Part shown: positions 11,849 through 20,439 of the stretch, one piece after another | Numbering within the stretch: position 1 is the first letter of the stretch | How the letters are laid out: every line of letters starts with the position of its first letter | NCBI GenBank assembly: GCA_964522665.1 | Contig: CAZFVY010000005.1 | Coordinates: 1 to 64,000, forward strand | Length of the DNA stretch: 64,000 bases | Source: CAZFVY01 sp964522665 | GTDB lineage: Bacteria > Verrucomicrobiota > Verrucomicrobiia > Limisphaerales > CAZFVY01 | Reading direction: 5' to 3' | The notes under the pieces: model-generated | Database searches by the model: none | Seen by the model: the letters and a program-made list of their open reading frames with translations, nothing else | What the model was told of the DNA's origin: nothing | Position numbers and translations under genes: made by a program

Positions 11849-12694
11849 ATGCCAGTCAAGATTTTCAGACCTCTCACGCCCTCGACGCGCTACATTACGA
11901 TCGCGTCGTTCGACGAGTTGACCAAGAGCAAACCGGAGAAGAAGCTGGTTCAGATCCGGAAGAAAACCGGTGGACGCAATTGCTACGGCCGGGTGACCAG
12001 CCGCGGGATTGGCCAGGGTCACAAGCAAAAGATTCGCTTGGTTGATTTCCGGCGCAACCGCCACGGCATCGAGGCCAAAGTGGTGGCGATCGAGTACGAT
12101 CCCATTCGCACGGCGCGGCTGGCGTTGCTGGAGTACAAAGACGGGGAACGGCGTTACATCATCGCGCCGGCGGGGCTGCAAGTCGGCGCCAAATTGCTGA
12201 GCGGTCCGACGGCGCCGCCGGATTTGGGCAATTGCCTGCCGTTGAAATCGATTCCGGTCGGGCTGGCCATTCACAATATTGAGCTTTCGGTTGGTCATGG
12301 TGGCCAGATGGTTCGCACTGCCGGCGGCGCGGCGACCTTGATGTCACGCGACGAGGGTTATGCGCAGATTCGACTGCCCTCCGGCGAAATCCGCCGGGTA
12401 AACGAGAATTGCAGCGCGGTGATTGGCCAGGTGGGCAACGCCGAGCACGAAAACGTGGTTTTGGGCAAGGCGGGGCGCGCCCGGCATCGGGGCATTCGTC
12501 CCCTCAGCCGCGGCGTCGCGAAGAATCCGGTGGACCATCCGATGGGTGGCGGCGCCGGCAAGACTTCAGGCGGTGGTCACCCGGTTACGCCTTGGGGCGT
12601 CCCCACCAAGGGCAAGAAGACCCGGCGGAAGTTCAAAGACTCGAACCGATTTATCGTCGTGCGCCGCGACGGTCGGCCGATGAAGCAGAAATAA
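11849..12694 (+). CDS. rplB: 50S ribosomal protein L2
   Basis: This 281-residue protein is needed for subunit association and the peptidyl transferase centre. The start at 11849 gives the family N-terminus MPVKIFRPLTPSTR; the frame is open further upstream only by overlap with rplW. The C-terminal VDHPMGGGAGKTSGGGHP block contains the conserved functional histidine. Confidence 0.98.
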   Translation: MPVKIFRPLTPSTRYITIASFDELTKSKPEKKLVQIRKKTGGRNCYGRVTSRGIGQGHKQKIRLVDFRRNRHGIEAKVVAIEYDPIRTARLALLEYKDGERRYIIAPAGLQVGAKLLSGPTAPPDLGNCLPLKSIPVGLAIHNIELSVGHGGQMVRTAGGAATLMSRDEGYAQIRLPSGEIRRVNENCSAVIGQVGNAEHENVVLGKAGRARHRGIRPLSRGVAKNPVDHPMGGGAGKTSGGGHPVTPWGVPTKGKKTRRKFKDSNRFIVVRRDGRPMKQK

Positions 12695-12698
12695 GTTT

Positions 12699-12980
12699 AT
12701 GGGACGTTCGATCAAAAAAGGTCCATTCATCGAGGCAAGCTTGCTCGATAAGATCGTGAAGTTGAATACTTCCGGCTCCAAGAAGCCGATCAAAACCTGG
12801 TCGCGGCGCTCGATGATCACGCCAGACTTTGTGGGGCACACATTCAACGTGCATAACGGAAAAGTGTTTCACCCGGTATTCGTCACCGAGAATATGGTCG
12901 GCCACCGCCTGGGCGAGTTTGCCTTGACCCGAATTTTCAAGAAACACGGCGCGCACACGGCCAAAGCGGAAGCCAAGTAG
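12699..12980 (+). CDS. rpsS: 30S ribosomal protein S19
   Basis: This 93-residue 30S head protein contacts 5S/23S rRNA in the A-site finger bridge. It has MGRSIKKGPFI at the start and the SRRSMITPDFVGHTFNVHNG core. It lies 4 bp after rplB and 4 bp before rplV. Confidence 0.98.
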   Translation: MGRSIKKGPFIEASLLDKIVKLNTSGSKKPIKTWSRRSMITPDFVGHTFNVHNGKVFHPVFVTENMVGHRLGEFALTRIFKKHGAHTAKAEAK

Positions 12981-12984
12981 TCCT

Positions 12985-13317
12985 ATGGAAGTTCAAGCTA
13001 TCACCAAGAATATCCGCATGTCGGCCCAGAAGATGCGCGAAGTCGTTCGCCAGATTCAGGGTTTGAACGCGGTCCACGCCGCGGCGGTCCTGGCGGTCGT
13101 GCCGCGGAAGTCGGCGCGCTTCGTCGCGAAGACTTTGCAGTCCGCCATCGCGAACGCCGAGAACAACAACAATCTGAAACCGGAAAACCTGCGGATCAAA
13201 CTGGCGGTGGCCGGGACCGCGACGAGCCTCAAGCGCTTCACGCCGAAGGCGCGCGGTTCGGCCGGTCCGATCATCAAGCGGACCTGCCACGTCAAAATCG
13301 TTTTGTCGGACGAGTAA
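12985..13317 (+). CDS. rplV: 50S ribosomal protein L22
   Basis: This 110-residue protein forms part of the exit-tunnel constriction. The extended hairpin RFTPKARGSAGPIIKRTCHV is clear, and no macrolide-type deletion is seen in it. It starts 4 bp after rpsS. Confidence 0.97.
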   Translation: MEVQAITKNIRMSAQKMREVVRQIQGLNAVHAAAVLAVVPRKSARFVAKTLQSAIANAENNNNLKPENLRIKLAVAGTATSLKRFTPKARGSAGPIIKRTCHVKIVLSDE

Positions 13318-13322
13318 ATCCT

Positions 13323-14000
13323 ATGGGACAAAAAACCAATCCAATTGGCCTGCGCATCGCCGTCAACCATGACTGGCGTTCGAAGTGGTACGCCGAGAAA
13401 AAGGACTTTGGCAAGTTGCTCTCCGAGGATCGCAAGATTCGGGACATCCTGAAGCATAAGCTGGAATCCGCCTCGGTGCCGAAAATTCAGATCGAGCGCG
13501 CGGCGACCCGCTGCCGCATCACGATCTTCACCGCCCGACCGGGCGTCGTCATCGGCCGCAAGGGCGCCGAAATCGACAAGCTCAAGGAAGAGTTGAGCCG
13601 GATGACGGGTAAAGAGATTTACGTCGATATCCAGGAGATCAAAACGCCGGAGCTGGACGCGCAATTGGTGGCGGAGAATGTCGCGCTGCAACTCGAGCGC
13701 CGCATCTCGTTCCGCCGGGCGATGAAGAAGGCCGTGCAGACGGCGATGGATTTTGGCGCGGACGGAATCAAGATCCGGTGCGCCGGGCGTTTGGGCGGGG
13801 CGGAATTGGCCCGCGTTGAGACCTATCATGAAGGCCGCGTGCCTTTGCACACGCTGCGCGCCAACATTGATTACGGCTTTGCCGAAGCGAACACCGTTTA
13901 CGGCAAGCTCGGGATCAAGTGCTGGATCTGCAAAGGTGAGACCAAGACGCAAAAGGGCGCCCCGGTGGCGACCCCGCCGGCGCCGGTCGCGGCCAATTAA
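13323..14000 (+). CDS. rpsC: 30S ribosomal protein S3
   Basis: This mRNA-entry-channel protein has 225 residues. The N-terminus MGQKTNPIGLRIAVN, the KH-domain motif GVVIGRKGAEIDKL and the C-terminal helicase-associated segment GRLGGAELAR are present. It ends in a Pro/Ala-rich tail. It starts 5 bp after rplV. Confidence 0.98.
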   Translation: MGQKTNPIGLRIAVNHDWRSKWYAEKKDFGKLLSEDRKIRDILKHKLESASVPKIQIERAATRCRITIFTARPGVVIGRKGAEIDKLKEELSRMTGKEIYVDIQEIKTPELDAQLVAENVALQLERRISFRRAMKKAVQTAMDFGADGIKIRCAGRLGGAELARVETYHEGRVPLHTLRANIDYGFAEANTVYGKLGIKCWICKGETKTQKGAPVATPPAPVAAN

Positions 14001-14029
14001 GGCCCGCAAGTTAGTCTGAGGATTTTGTT

Positions 14030-14458
14030 ATGGCCATGATGCCCGCAAGAGTGAAGTACCGCAAAATGCAGCGGGGAAGCCGTACTGGGATCGCATCCCG
14101 GGGGGCGACCGTCGCGTTTGGCGAGTATGGATTGCAGTCCCTGGAACGCTGCTGGTTGGATACCAAGCAGATCGAGGCCGCTCGTGTCGCGATTACCCGC
14201 TTTATGAAGCGCCGCGGCAAGGTTTGGATTCGAATCTTTCCAGATAAATCGTTTACGAAAAAGCCGCTCGAAGTGCGAATGGGTACCGGTAAAGGCGGCG
14301 TCGAGTCGTGGGTCGCCGTCATCCGTCCGGCCAACGTGCTTTTCGAGGTGGATGGCGTGACCGAAGCCGTCGCTCGTGAGTCGATGCGGCTGGCGGCGTC
14401 CAAGTTGCCGATCCGCACCAAATTTATTTCCCGTCACCGTATCGGCGCCGCCGGTTGA
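14030..14458 (+). CDS. rplP: 50S ribosomal protein L16
   Basis: This 142-residue protein organises the A-site region of the 50S. It has the KYRKMQRGSRTG start segment, the RIFPDKSFTKKP core and the MGTGKGGVESWVAVI loop. Three closely spaced ATGs (14030, 14036, 14039) could start it. I take the first, which has AGGA about 8 nt upstream. Confidence 0.97.
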   Translation: MAMMPARVKYRKMQRGSRTGIASRGATVAFGEYGLQSLERCWLDTKQIEAARVAITRFMKRRGKVWIRIFPDKSFTKKPLEVRMGTGKGGVESWVAVIRPANVLFEVDGVTEAVARESMRLAASKLPIRTKFISRHRIGAAG

Positions 14459-14466
14459 TTATCGCC

Positions 14467-14664
14467 ATGAAAATGTCCGAACTTAAAGATATGACGCTGA
14501 CCGAATTGTCGGCCAAAGGCCGCGATCTTCGGCAGGAAATATTTAACCTGCGCCTGCAACAGGCCAGCAGCCAATTGGAAAAGCCGGCCCGTTTGCGCAC
14601 CCTGCGCCGGGACATCGCGCGTCTGGAAACGCGCGTCTCTCAACTCCGCCGCAAGGCCGCTTGA
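14467..14664 (+). CDS. rpmC: 50S ribosomal protein L29
   Basis: This small helical protein lies at the exit tunnel. It has 65 residues from ATG 14467; ATG 14473 would give 63. The two-helix pattern MSELKDMTLTEL then LRQEIFNLRLQ with a basic C-terminus is typical. A TTG further upstream (14455) overlaps rplP and is less likely. Confidence 0.95.
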   Translation: MKMSELKDMTLTELSAKGRDLRQEIFNLRLQQASSQLEKPARLRTLRRDIARLETRVSQLRRKAA

Positions 14665-14669
14665 TTACT

Positions 14670-14972
14670 ATGTCCGACACTAATTCCGACACTACTTTGG
14701 TTCGTGGCCATCGCAAAGAGCGACTGGGCGAAGTCGTCTCTCACGGGATGACGAAAACAATCGTCGTCCGCGTCGAACGGCGTTTCCGGCACGCGCAATT
14801 TAAGAAAGTGGTGACCGCTTACCACAAATTCTACGCCCACGACGAGAAGAGCGAAGCCAAGACCGGCGACCGCGTGCGCATCGTCGAGACCCGCCCGATC
14901 TCCAAATTGAAACGGTGGCGTTTGGTGGAGGTGGTCGCCCGTGATTCGGACGACGCCAAGGTGACCGCTTAG
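14670..14972 (+). CDS. rpsQ: 30S ribosomal protein S17
   Basis: This OB-fold 16S rRNA-binding protein has 100 residues from ATG 14670. The core RKERLGEVVSHGMTKTIVV and the GDRVRIVETRPISKLKRW segment are characteristic. A short Asp/Thr/Ser-rich N-terminal leader and an acidic C-terminus are extra relative to the E. coli form. It begins 5 bp after rpmC. Confidence 0.96.
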   Translation: MSDTNSDTTLVRGHRKERLGEVVSHGMTKTIVVRVERRFRHAQFKKVVTAYHKFYAHDEKSEAKTGDRVRIVETRPISKLKRWRLVEVVARDSDDAKVTA

Positions 14973-14985
14973 AGGGACTACTGCT

Positions 14986-15351
14986 ATGTTACAGATTCGT
15001 TCAATTTTAGAAGTTGCCGACAACACCGGGGCGAAGCGAGCGGCCGCCATCGGAGTCATCGGTCGCAATCAACGCTACGCCGGGATTGGCGACGTGATCA
15101 AAGCCCACATCAAAGAGGCCGCTCCGGACGGGACGGTCAAAAAGGGTGACGTCGTGGACGCCGTGATCGTCCGCACCGTGAAGGCCATTCGCCGGAATGA
15201 TGGCTCGTATCTCCGCTTTGACTCGAACGCGATTGTCATCATTGACAAAGAGCGAAACCCGCGTGGCACCCGTATCTTCGGCCCCGTGGCGCGTGAACTG
15301 CGGGACAAGAAGTTCATGAAGATTATTTCACTGGCCCCGGAGGTCATCTAA
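14986..15351 (+). CDS. rplN: 50S ribosomal protein L14
   Basis: This 121-residue protein is at the subunit interface and the docking site of RsfS. It has MLQIRSILEVADNTGAK at the start and the RGTRIFGPVARELR segment near the end. A good Shine-Dalgarno, GAGGG (14972-14976), overlaps the rpsQ stop and lies 9 nt before the ATG. Confidence 0.98.
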   Translation: MLQIRSILEVADNTGAKRAAAIGVIGRNQRYAGIGDVIKAHIKEAAPDGTVKKGDVVDAVIVRTVKAIRRNDGSYLRFDSNAIVIIDKERNPRGTRIFGPVARELRDKKFMKIISLAPEVI

Positions 15352-15355
15352 TTTT

Positions 15356-15634
15356 ATGCCGAAAGCTCACGTTAAGAAAGGCGACGAAGTCGTGGTGCTC
15401 TCAGGCACCGAGCGCGGTCGGCGCGGCAAGATTATCTCGGTTTCGACCAAGCGGCAGCGCGTGATCGTCGAGGGCCTCAAGATGATCAAGAAACACACCC
15501 GAAAGAGCCAGGAACATCCGCAGGGCGCGATCGTTGAACGCGAAGGCACCTTGCATATTTCGAAGGTCATGCTGGCCGCCACCTATGACGCCCGCGCGGC
15601 TCGCCGTGGCGCCGCGGCAACCTCTGCCTCGTAG
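15356..15634 (+). CDS. rplX: 50S ribosomal protein L24
   Basis: This 92-residue assembly-initiator protein of the 50S contains a KOW motif, KKGDEVVVLSGTERGRRGKI. The loop KKHTRKSQEHPQG contacts 23S rRNA. The tail is Ala/Arg-rich. It starts 4 bp after rplN. Confidence 0.97.
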   Translation: MPKAHVKKGDEVVVLSGTERGRRGKIISVSTKRQRVIVEGLKMIKKHTRKSQEHPQGAIVEREGTLHISKVMLAATYDARAARRGAAATSAS

Positions 15635-15642
15635 CACTTGTC

Positions 15643-16188
15643 ATGAAAGCCCGACTTTATCAAAAGTACGTCAGTGAAGTTCGCCCGGCCCTGATGGCCA
15701 AGCGGAACTATAAGAATCTGCACCAGGTCCCGCGCATCGAAAAGATCGTGATCAACATGGGCGTCAGCGCCTCGTTGGAAAAGGGCGCGGTGGATGACGC
15801 GCTGAAAGACCTGAGCATGATCACCGGGCGCAAGCCGGTCATCAATAAGTCGCGCAAGAGCGTCGCGAATTTCAAGCTCCGCCAGGGGCAGGCGATTGGC
15901 TGCCACGTCATCCTGCGGCGCGACGTGATGTATGAGTTTTTCGACCGGTTGGTCGCGGCGGCGCTGCCGCGTATTCGCGATTTTCGCGGCGTGTCGGGGC
16001 GTTGCTTTGACGGCCGCGGCAATTACTCGATGGGAATCACCGAGCAGACGATTTTCCCGGAAATTGACTTGGACAAGATCAAGCGGACGCAAGGCATGGA
16101 TGTGACGATCGTAACCAGCGCCGAAAACGACGGCGAGGCGCATGACTTGCTGAAATTAATGGGCATGCCGTTTGCCGAAGGACGATAA
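15643..16188 (+). CDS. rplE: 50S ribosomal protein L5
   Basis: This 181-residue 5S rRNA-binding protein of the central protuberance has the NLHQVPRIEKIVINMGV core. It also has the GCHVILRRDVMYEF segment and RIRDFRGVSGRCFDGRGNYS. It starts 8 bp after rplX. Confidence 0.98.
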   Translation: MKARLYQKYVSEVRPALMAKRNYKNLHQVPRIEKIVINMGVSASLEKGAVDDALKDLSMITGRKPVINKSRKSVANFKLRQGQAIGCHVILRRDVMYEFFDRLVAAALPRIRDFRGVSGRCFDGRGNYSMGITEQTIFPEIDLDKIKRTQGMDVTIVTSAENDGEAHDLLKLMGMPFAEGR

Positions 16189-16192
16189 TTAT

Positions 16193-16462
16193 ATGGCTAA
16201 AGTTGCATGGATCGAGCGGAACAAGAAGAAGGCCGCGGTGGTGAAGAAATTCGCCGCGTTGCGGGCCGAGTTGAAGGCCAAGGGCGCCTACACCGAGTTG
16301 TCCAAGTTGCCTCGCAACGCGAGTCCGACCCGTCTGGTCAACCGTTGCCAGATCACCGGTCGCCGGCGTGGTTATCTCCGCAAGTTCGCCTGTTCCCGTT
16401 TGACATTCCGGGAAGCGGCGCTGAACGGCCTGATTCCGGGTATCACGAAAGCCAGTTGGTAA
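16193..16462 (+). CDS. rpsN: 30S ribosomal protein S14 (zinc-free type)
   Basis: This 30S head protein has 89 residues from ATG 16193, directly after rplE. The C-terminal part NRCQITGRRRGYLRKFACSR and GIPG-like ending ITKASW are typical. The CxxC...CxxC zinc site of the short 61-residue form is absent, so this is the zinc-independent type of intermediate length. A GTG upstream (16172) would only add residues overlapping rplE. Confidence 0.97.
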   Translation: MAKVAWIERNKKKAAVVKKFAALRAELKAKGAYTELSKLPRNASPTRLVNRCQITGRRRGYLRKFACSRLTFREAALNGLIPGITKASW

Positions 16463-16466
16463 GCCT

Positions 16467-16853
16467 ATGACCGATTCCATTTCCGATTTACTTACGCGCA
16501 TCCGCAACGCGAACCAGGCATTGCTGCCGCAGGTTGAGATTGCCCACTCCAAGATGAAGGAGAGCATCGCGCGCATCCTTAAGAAAGAGGGCTACATCGC
16601 CGAATGCACCGTGGACGGCAAGGTGGCCAAGACGCTCAAGCTCAAGCTCAAGTACCAGGGACGCAAAGGCGTCATCGAGGGCCTGCGCCGCGTCAGCAGC
16701 CCCGGATTGCGCCGCTATGTGGGAGCGACGGAGATTCCCCGCGTGCTCGGCGGCCTCGGCGTCTCGATCATCTCGACGCCGCGAGGAATCATGACGGGGG
16801 TCGATGCCCGCAAACAAAACCTCGGCGGTGAATTGATTTGTTACGTTTGGTAA
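16467..16853 (+). CDS. rpsH: 30S ribosomal protein S8
   Basis: This 128-residue 16S rRNA-binding protein begins TDSISDLLTRIRNA. It carries the GLGVSIISTPRGIMT motif near the C-terminus. In E. coli S8 represses the spc operon; no regulatory site was identified here. It starts 4 bp after rpsN. Confidence 0.98.
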   Translation: MTDSISDLLTRIRNANQALLPQVEIAHSKMKESIARILKKEGYIAECTVDGKVAKTLKLKLKYQGRKGVIEGLRRVSSPGLRRYVGATEIPRVLGGLGVSIISTPRGIMTGVDARKQNLGGELICYVW

Positions 16854-16866
16854 GGATTCAGATTTT

Positions 16867-17403
16867 ATGTCAAGAATAGGAAGAATGCCGGTGCCGGTGC
16901 CGCCCAAGGTCAAGGTGGCGGTTCAAGGCCGCAAGGTTTCCATCGAGGGCCCCAAGGGCAAGCTGGACATGGATTTGCCGAAGCGAACGGACGCCCAGTT
17001 CGCGGATGGTCAGATTGTCGTCACCCGGAAAGGGGACGACGCGGAGGCCAAGGCGTTGCACGGGTTGACCCGGGCCCTGTTGAATAACATGGTTAAAGGC
17101 GTTAACGACGGATTTTCCAAGAAACTGGAGATTCAAGGCGTTGGATTCAAAGCGGCGGTGCAGGGGAACAAGCTGAACTTGACCCTCGGCTACTCCCACC
17201 CGATCGCCTATCCCATCCCCGCGCAGATTAAAGTGACCGTTGAGGAAAACACCAAGTTGACCATCGAAGGGCCCAGCAAGCAGGTGGTCGGGCAGGTGGC
17301 CTCGGAAATCCGGGCCTATTATCCGCCCGAGCCGTATAAGGGCAAAGGTGTTCGGTATTCGGATGAGAAAGTCATCCGGAAAGAGGGCAAGACCGTCCAA
17401 TAA
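16867..17403 (+). CDS. rplF: 50S ribosomal protein L6
   Basis: This 178-residue protein near the sarcin-ricin loop shows both duplicated domains. MSRIGRMPV begins the first and the PEPYKGKGVRYSDE block is in the second. It starts 13 bp after rpsH. Confidence 0.98.
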   Translation: MSRIGRMPVPVPPKVKVAVQGRKVSIEGPKGKLDMDLPKRTDAQFADGQIVVTRKGDDAEAKALHGLTRALLNNMVKGVNDGFSKKLEIQGVGFKAAVQGNKLNLTLGYSHPIAYPIPAQIKVTVEENTKLTIEGPSKQVVGQVASEIRAYYPPEPYKGKGVRYSDEKVIRKEGKTVQ

Positions 17404-17444
17404 TTGGCGGCAGTGCTCGAAATGTTGGTTGGCCAAGCGCAGAC

Positions 17445-17810
17445 ATGAGAACCGAGAAGAAATTAAAGCTGTTGGACGCCCGTCGTTGGCGGATTCGCAA
17501 AAAAGTGGTCGGCACCCCGGCCCGTCCGCGGATGAGCGTCCGTTTCAGCGGCAAGAACATTTACGTCCAGTTCATTGACGACGTCGCCGGGCAAACGCTC
17601 GCGTCGGCCTCGACGCGGGACAAGTCGATCCCCGATCGGCAAAAGCTGCGGGCGAATGTCTCGAGCGCGCGGCAAATCGGCTTGCTGGCCGGACAGGCGG
17701 CCCGGAGCAAAAATATCGAGTCGGTCGTGTTCGACCGCAGTGGCGCCCGTTACCACGGCAAAGTCAAAGCGTTGGCGGATGCCGCGCGTGAAGCCGGTCT
17801 GAAATTTTAA
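17445..17810 (+). CDS. rplR: 50S ribosomal protein L18
   Basis: This 121-residue 5S rRNA-binding protein contains the core GTPARPRMSVRFSGKNIYVQ. The C-terminus SVVFDRSGARYHGKVKALAD is typical. A 41-bp gap separates it from rplF, the widest so far in the spc part. Confidence 0.97.
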   Translation: MRTEKKLKLLDARRWRIRKKVVGTPARPRMSVRFSGKNIYVQFIDDVAGQTLASASTRDKSIPDRQKLRANVSSARQIGLLAGQAARSKNIESVVFDRSGARYHGKVKALADAAREAGLKF

Positions 17811-17828
17811 CTACTCAGGAGATCCATC

Positions 17829-18437
17829 GTGGCTGAAAAAACAAAAACTACTTCCGCTCCCGGGCGGGGACCGGGCCGCAATATGCGGCGTAACCGGTCG
17901 TCTTCCGATACGCCCGAGTTGAACGCCGACGGCAAACCGGCGAACGAATTGTCCGAGAAGGTCGTGTACATCAATCGTTCCGCCAAGGTGGTCAAGGGCG
18001 GCCGGCGGTTCAGCTTTAGCGCGCTCGTCGTCGTCGGGGACAAATCGGGACGCGTGGGCATCGGGTTGGGCAAAGCGGGCGAAGTGGCGGACGCCATCCG
18101 CAAGGGCGGGGAAGTGGCCAAGCAAAACATGGTGCGCGTCTCGCTCCGCGACTCAACGATTCCGCACGAAGTACTTTCGACTTTTGACGGCGCCCGCGTG
18201 CTGCTGCGGCCAGCGTCGCCTGGAACGGGGATTATCGCCGGCAAGACCGTGCGTTCGGTGGTGGAATCCGCCGGCGTTCGGGATGTGCTGAGCAAATCGC
18301 TCGGCTCGAAGAACGCCGCGAACGTCGCGAAAGCGACTTTGGCCGCGCTCCAACAATTGCGGCTGCGCGCGGACATTTACGCCAGTCGCGGCCTGACCGT
18401 GCGTTCCGAAAAAGCGCCGGCCGTGTTGACCGCCTGA
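17829..18437 (+). CDS. rpsE: 30S ribosomal protein S5
   Basis: This protein of the mRNA entry and decoding region has 202 residues and starts at a GTG. The choice is fixed by a strong AGGAG (17817-17821) seven nt upstream. The core includes VVGDKSGRVGIGLGKAGEVA and the GTGIIAGKTVRSVVE loop. The N-terminus has about 35 extra Lys/Arg/Pro-rich residues compared with E. coli S5. rplO follows after 13 bp, leaving no room for rpmD. Confidence 0.97.
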   Translation: MAEKTKTTSAPGRGPGRNMRRNRSSSDTPELNADGKPANELSEKVVYINRSAKVVKGGRRFSFSALVVVGDKSGRVGIGLGKAGEVADAIRKGGEVAKQNMVRVSLRDSTIPHEVLSTFDGARVLLRPASPGTGIIAGKTVRSVVESAGVRDVLSKSLGSKNAANVAKATLAALQQLRLRADIYASRGLTVRSEKAPAVLTA

Positions 18438-18450
18438 ACTTGCTGAATTT

Positions 18451-18924
18451 ATGCGCTTACACAATCTCCAACCTCGGCCCGGTGCCAAGCATCGGCGCAA
18501 ACGTCTAGGCCAAGGCGAATCCTCCGGTCACGGCAAAACCAGCGGTCGCGGTGGCAAGGGCCAGTCCGCCCGTTCGGGCAGTTCCATTCGCCCCGGTTTC
18601 GAAGGCGGCCAGATGCCGCTAATCCGCCGCATCCCCAAACGCGGTTTCAATAACGCCCGGCATACGATTGAGTACATCCCGGTGAATCTCGAGAGCTTGA
18701 ATCATTTTGATGACGGCGCCCGGATTGATGAGGCGGCGCTGCGTTCCGCCGGCATCGCGAACGGTCACGGGGCCGGAATCAAGATTCTCGGCGACGGAGA
18801 GTTTTCGAAGAAGCTCACGATCGTTGCTCACGCTTTCAGCGCGTCGGCCCGGGCGAAGATCGAAAAGCTCGGCGGCGTGTGCGAACTCGTCCAAAAGGTT
18901 AAACCTGCGGCCGCCGCCAAGTAG
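18451..18924 (+). CDS. rplO: 50S ribosomal protein L15
   Basis: This 157-residue 23S rRNA-binding protein has the Gly/Arg-rich N-terminal arm with KRLGQGESSGHGKTSGRGGK. The globular part includes GFEGGQMPLIRRIPKRGF. L30 (rpmD) normally precedes this gene but is absent here. Confidence 0.97.
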   Translation: MRLHNLQPRPGAKHRRKRLGQGESSGHGKTSGRGGKGQSARSGSSIRPGFEGGQMPLIRRIPKRGFNNARHTIEYIPVNLESLNHFDDGARIDEAALRSAGIANGHGAGIKILGDGEFSKKLTIVAHAFSASARAKIEKLGGVCELVQKVKPAAAAK

Positions 18925-18947
18925 AGTTTCCTCTCGGTTACCGTCGC

Positions 18948-20342
18948 ATGTTCTCCAATATTTTCAATACGTTCGCCAACTGCTTCAAGATTCCGGAGCT
19001 GAAGTCTCGAATCTTCTTCACCTTGATGGTGTTGCTGGTTTGCCGGTTGGTGGCGACCATTCCCATTCCGGGGTTGGATGGTCACGCGCTGACCGCCTTC
19101 TTCGACGCGAACTCGAAGCAGCAGGGTGGCTCGCTGGTTGGCATGTGGAGTATGTTCACCGGTGGCGCGTTGCAGCGTTGCGCGATTGGCGCGTTGGGGA
19201 TCATGCCTTACATCAGCGCCACGATTATTATTCAGTTGTTGAGCGCGGTGGTGCCTAGCCTGAGCAAAATGGTTCGCGAAGAAGGCGGCCGGGCGAAGGT
19301 GATTCAATACGGGCGCTATTTGACCGTTCTGCTCTGCCTCGGGCAGGGGTACGTGATGGCGTTGGGTTGGGAACATCCGGATCGGGTGTTCCACGATGAC
19401 CAATTCTTTTCGAAGTATGGCCGGTTGGTGCTCACCGACAGTTTGTGGTGGTATGAGATTCAGACGGTGCTGATGCTCACCACCGGAACGCTGTTGCTGA
19501 TGTGGTTGGGTGAGCAGATCACCGACCGCGGCATCGGCAACGGGGTCTCGCTGATCATCACGATTGGAATTCTTTCCCGCATGCCGGTCGCGCTCCATGC
19601 GATCAAAGATATGTTTTTCCCGCCGGAAGGCTCGGAATCGCATTTCAACATCTTGAACGCCTTTGCGCTGGTCGCGTTGCTGGGTGGCGTCGTGGCCGGC
19701 GTGGTGGCCGTGACTCAGGCGCAACGCAAGATTCCAGTGCAGTACGCGCAGCGGGCCGTCGGCCGGAAGGTTTATTCGGGCGGCAGTTCCTTTATGCCGT
19801 TACGGGTCAATTACGCGGGCGTGATGCCGATCATTTTCGCGCAGGCGATTTTGATGTTTCCGCAACGCATTTTCCTGGTGCTCGGTCAGACTTACGGGTT
19901 GCCGTTCCTGAAGACCATTTCAGATTACCTTTTGGAGGGCGCGGCCCTCTACATGTTGATTTACGGCGCGATGATTTTGTTCTTCTCGTATTTCTGGGTC
20001 GCGACGCAATTCAACGAGTTGCAGATCTCCGACGACCTGAAGAAATACGGCGGATATATCCCGGGCGTTCGGCCAGGGCAGGCGACCAGTGACTTTCTGC
20101 ATCGGACGATGAGCCGGATCACCTTGGCGGGGGCGATCTTCCTGACGATCATCGCGGTGATCCCGACGATCATGACGCGGGAGCTTAAGATTGATTACAA
20201 CGTCGCCCAGTTTTTTGGCGGCACGAGCATGTTGATTACGGTCGGCGTCTTGCTCGACACGATGCGCCAGATGGAATCGCATCTGCTGATGCGGCATTAC
20301 GACGGGTTCCTGAAAAAAGGCCGCCTCAAGGGCCGCTTTTAG
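18948..20342 (+). CDS. secY: Protein translocase subunit SecY
   Basis: This is the channel subunit of the SecYEG translocase in the inner membrane. It has 464 residues with about ten membrane segments. Recognisable blocks are GIMPYISATIIIQLL in the second segment region, QGTDRGIGNG-like LGEQITDRGIGNGVS, and the cytoplasmic IPVQYAQR loop. It follows rplO by 23 bp. The usual next gene adk is missing and map follows after 97 bp. Confidence 0.98.
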   Translation: MFSNIFNTFANCFKIPELKSRIFFTLMVLLVCRLVATIPIPGLDGHALTAFFDANSKQQGGSLVGMWSMFTGGALQRCAIGALGIMPYISATIIIQLLSAVVPSLSKMVREEGGRAKVIQYGRYLTVLLCLGQGYVMALGWEHPDRVFHDDQFFSKYGRLVLTDSLWWYEIQTVLMLTTGTLLLMWLGEQITDRGIGNGVSLIITIGILSRMPVALHAIKDMFFPPEGSESHFNILNAFALVALLGGVVAGVVAVTQAQRKIPVQYAQRAVGRKVYSGGSSFMPLRVNYAGVMPIIFAQAILMFPQRIFLVLGQTYGLPFLKTISDYLLEGAALYMLIYGAMILFFSYFWVATQFNELQISDDLKKYGGYIPGVRPGQATSDFLHRTMSRITLAGAIFLTIIAVIPTIMTRELKIDYNVAQFFGGTSMLITVGVLLDTMRQMESHLLMRHYDGFLKKGRLKGRF

Positions 20343-20439
20343 CATCGCCGCGGACGCTTCGTTCCGGGGATTACCGGTCCAAGCTTGATTCGGACGGAAA
20401 GGCGATCGCGGCCGCTCCGCGACGAACCGTGAGTTAGAA

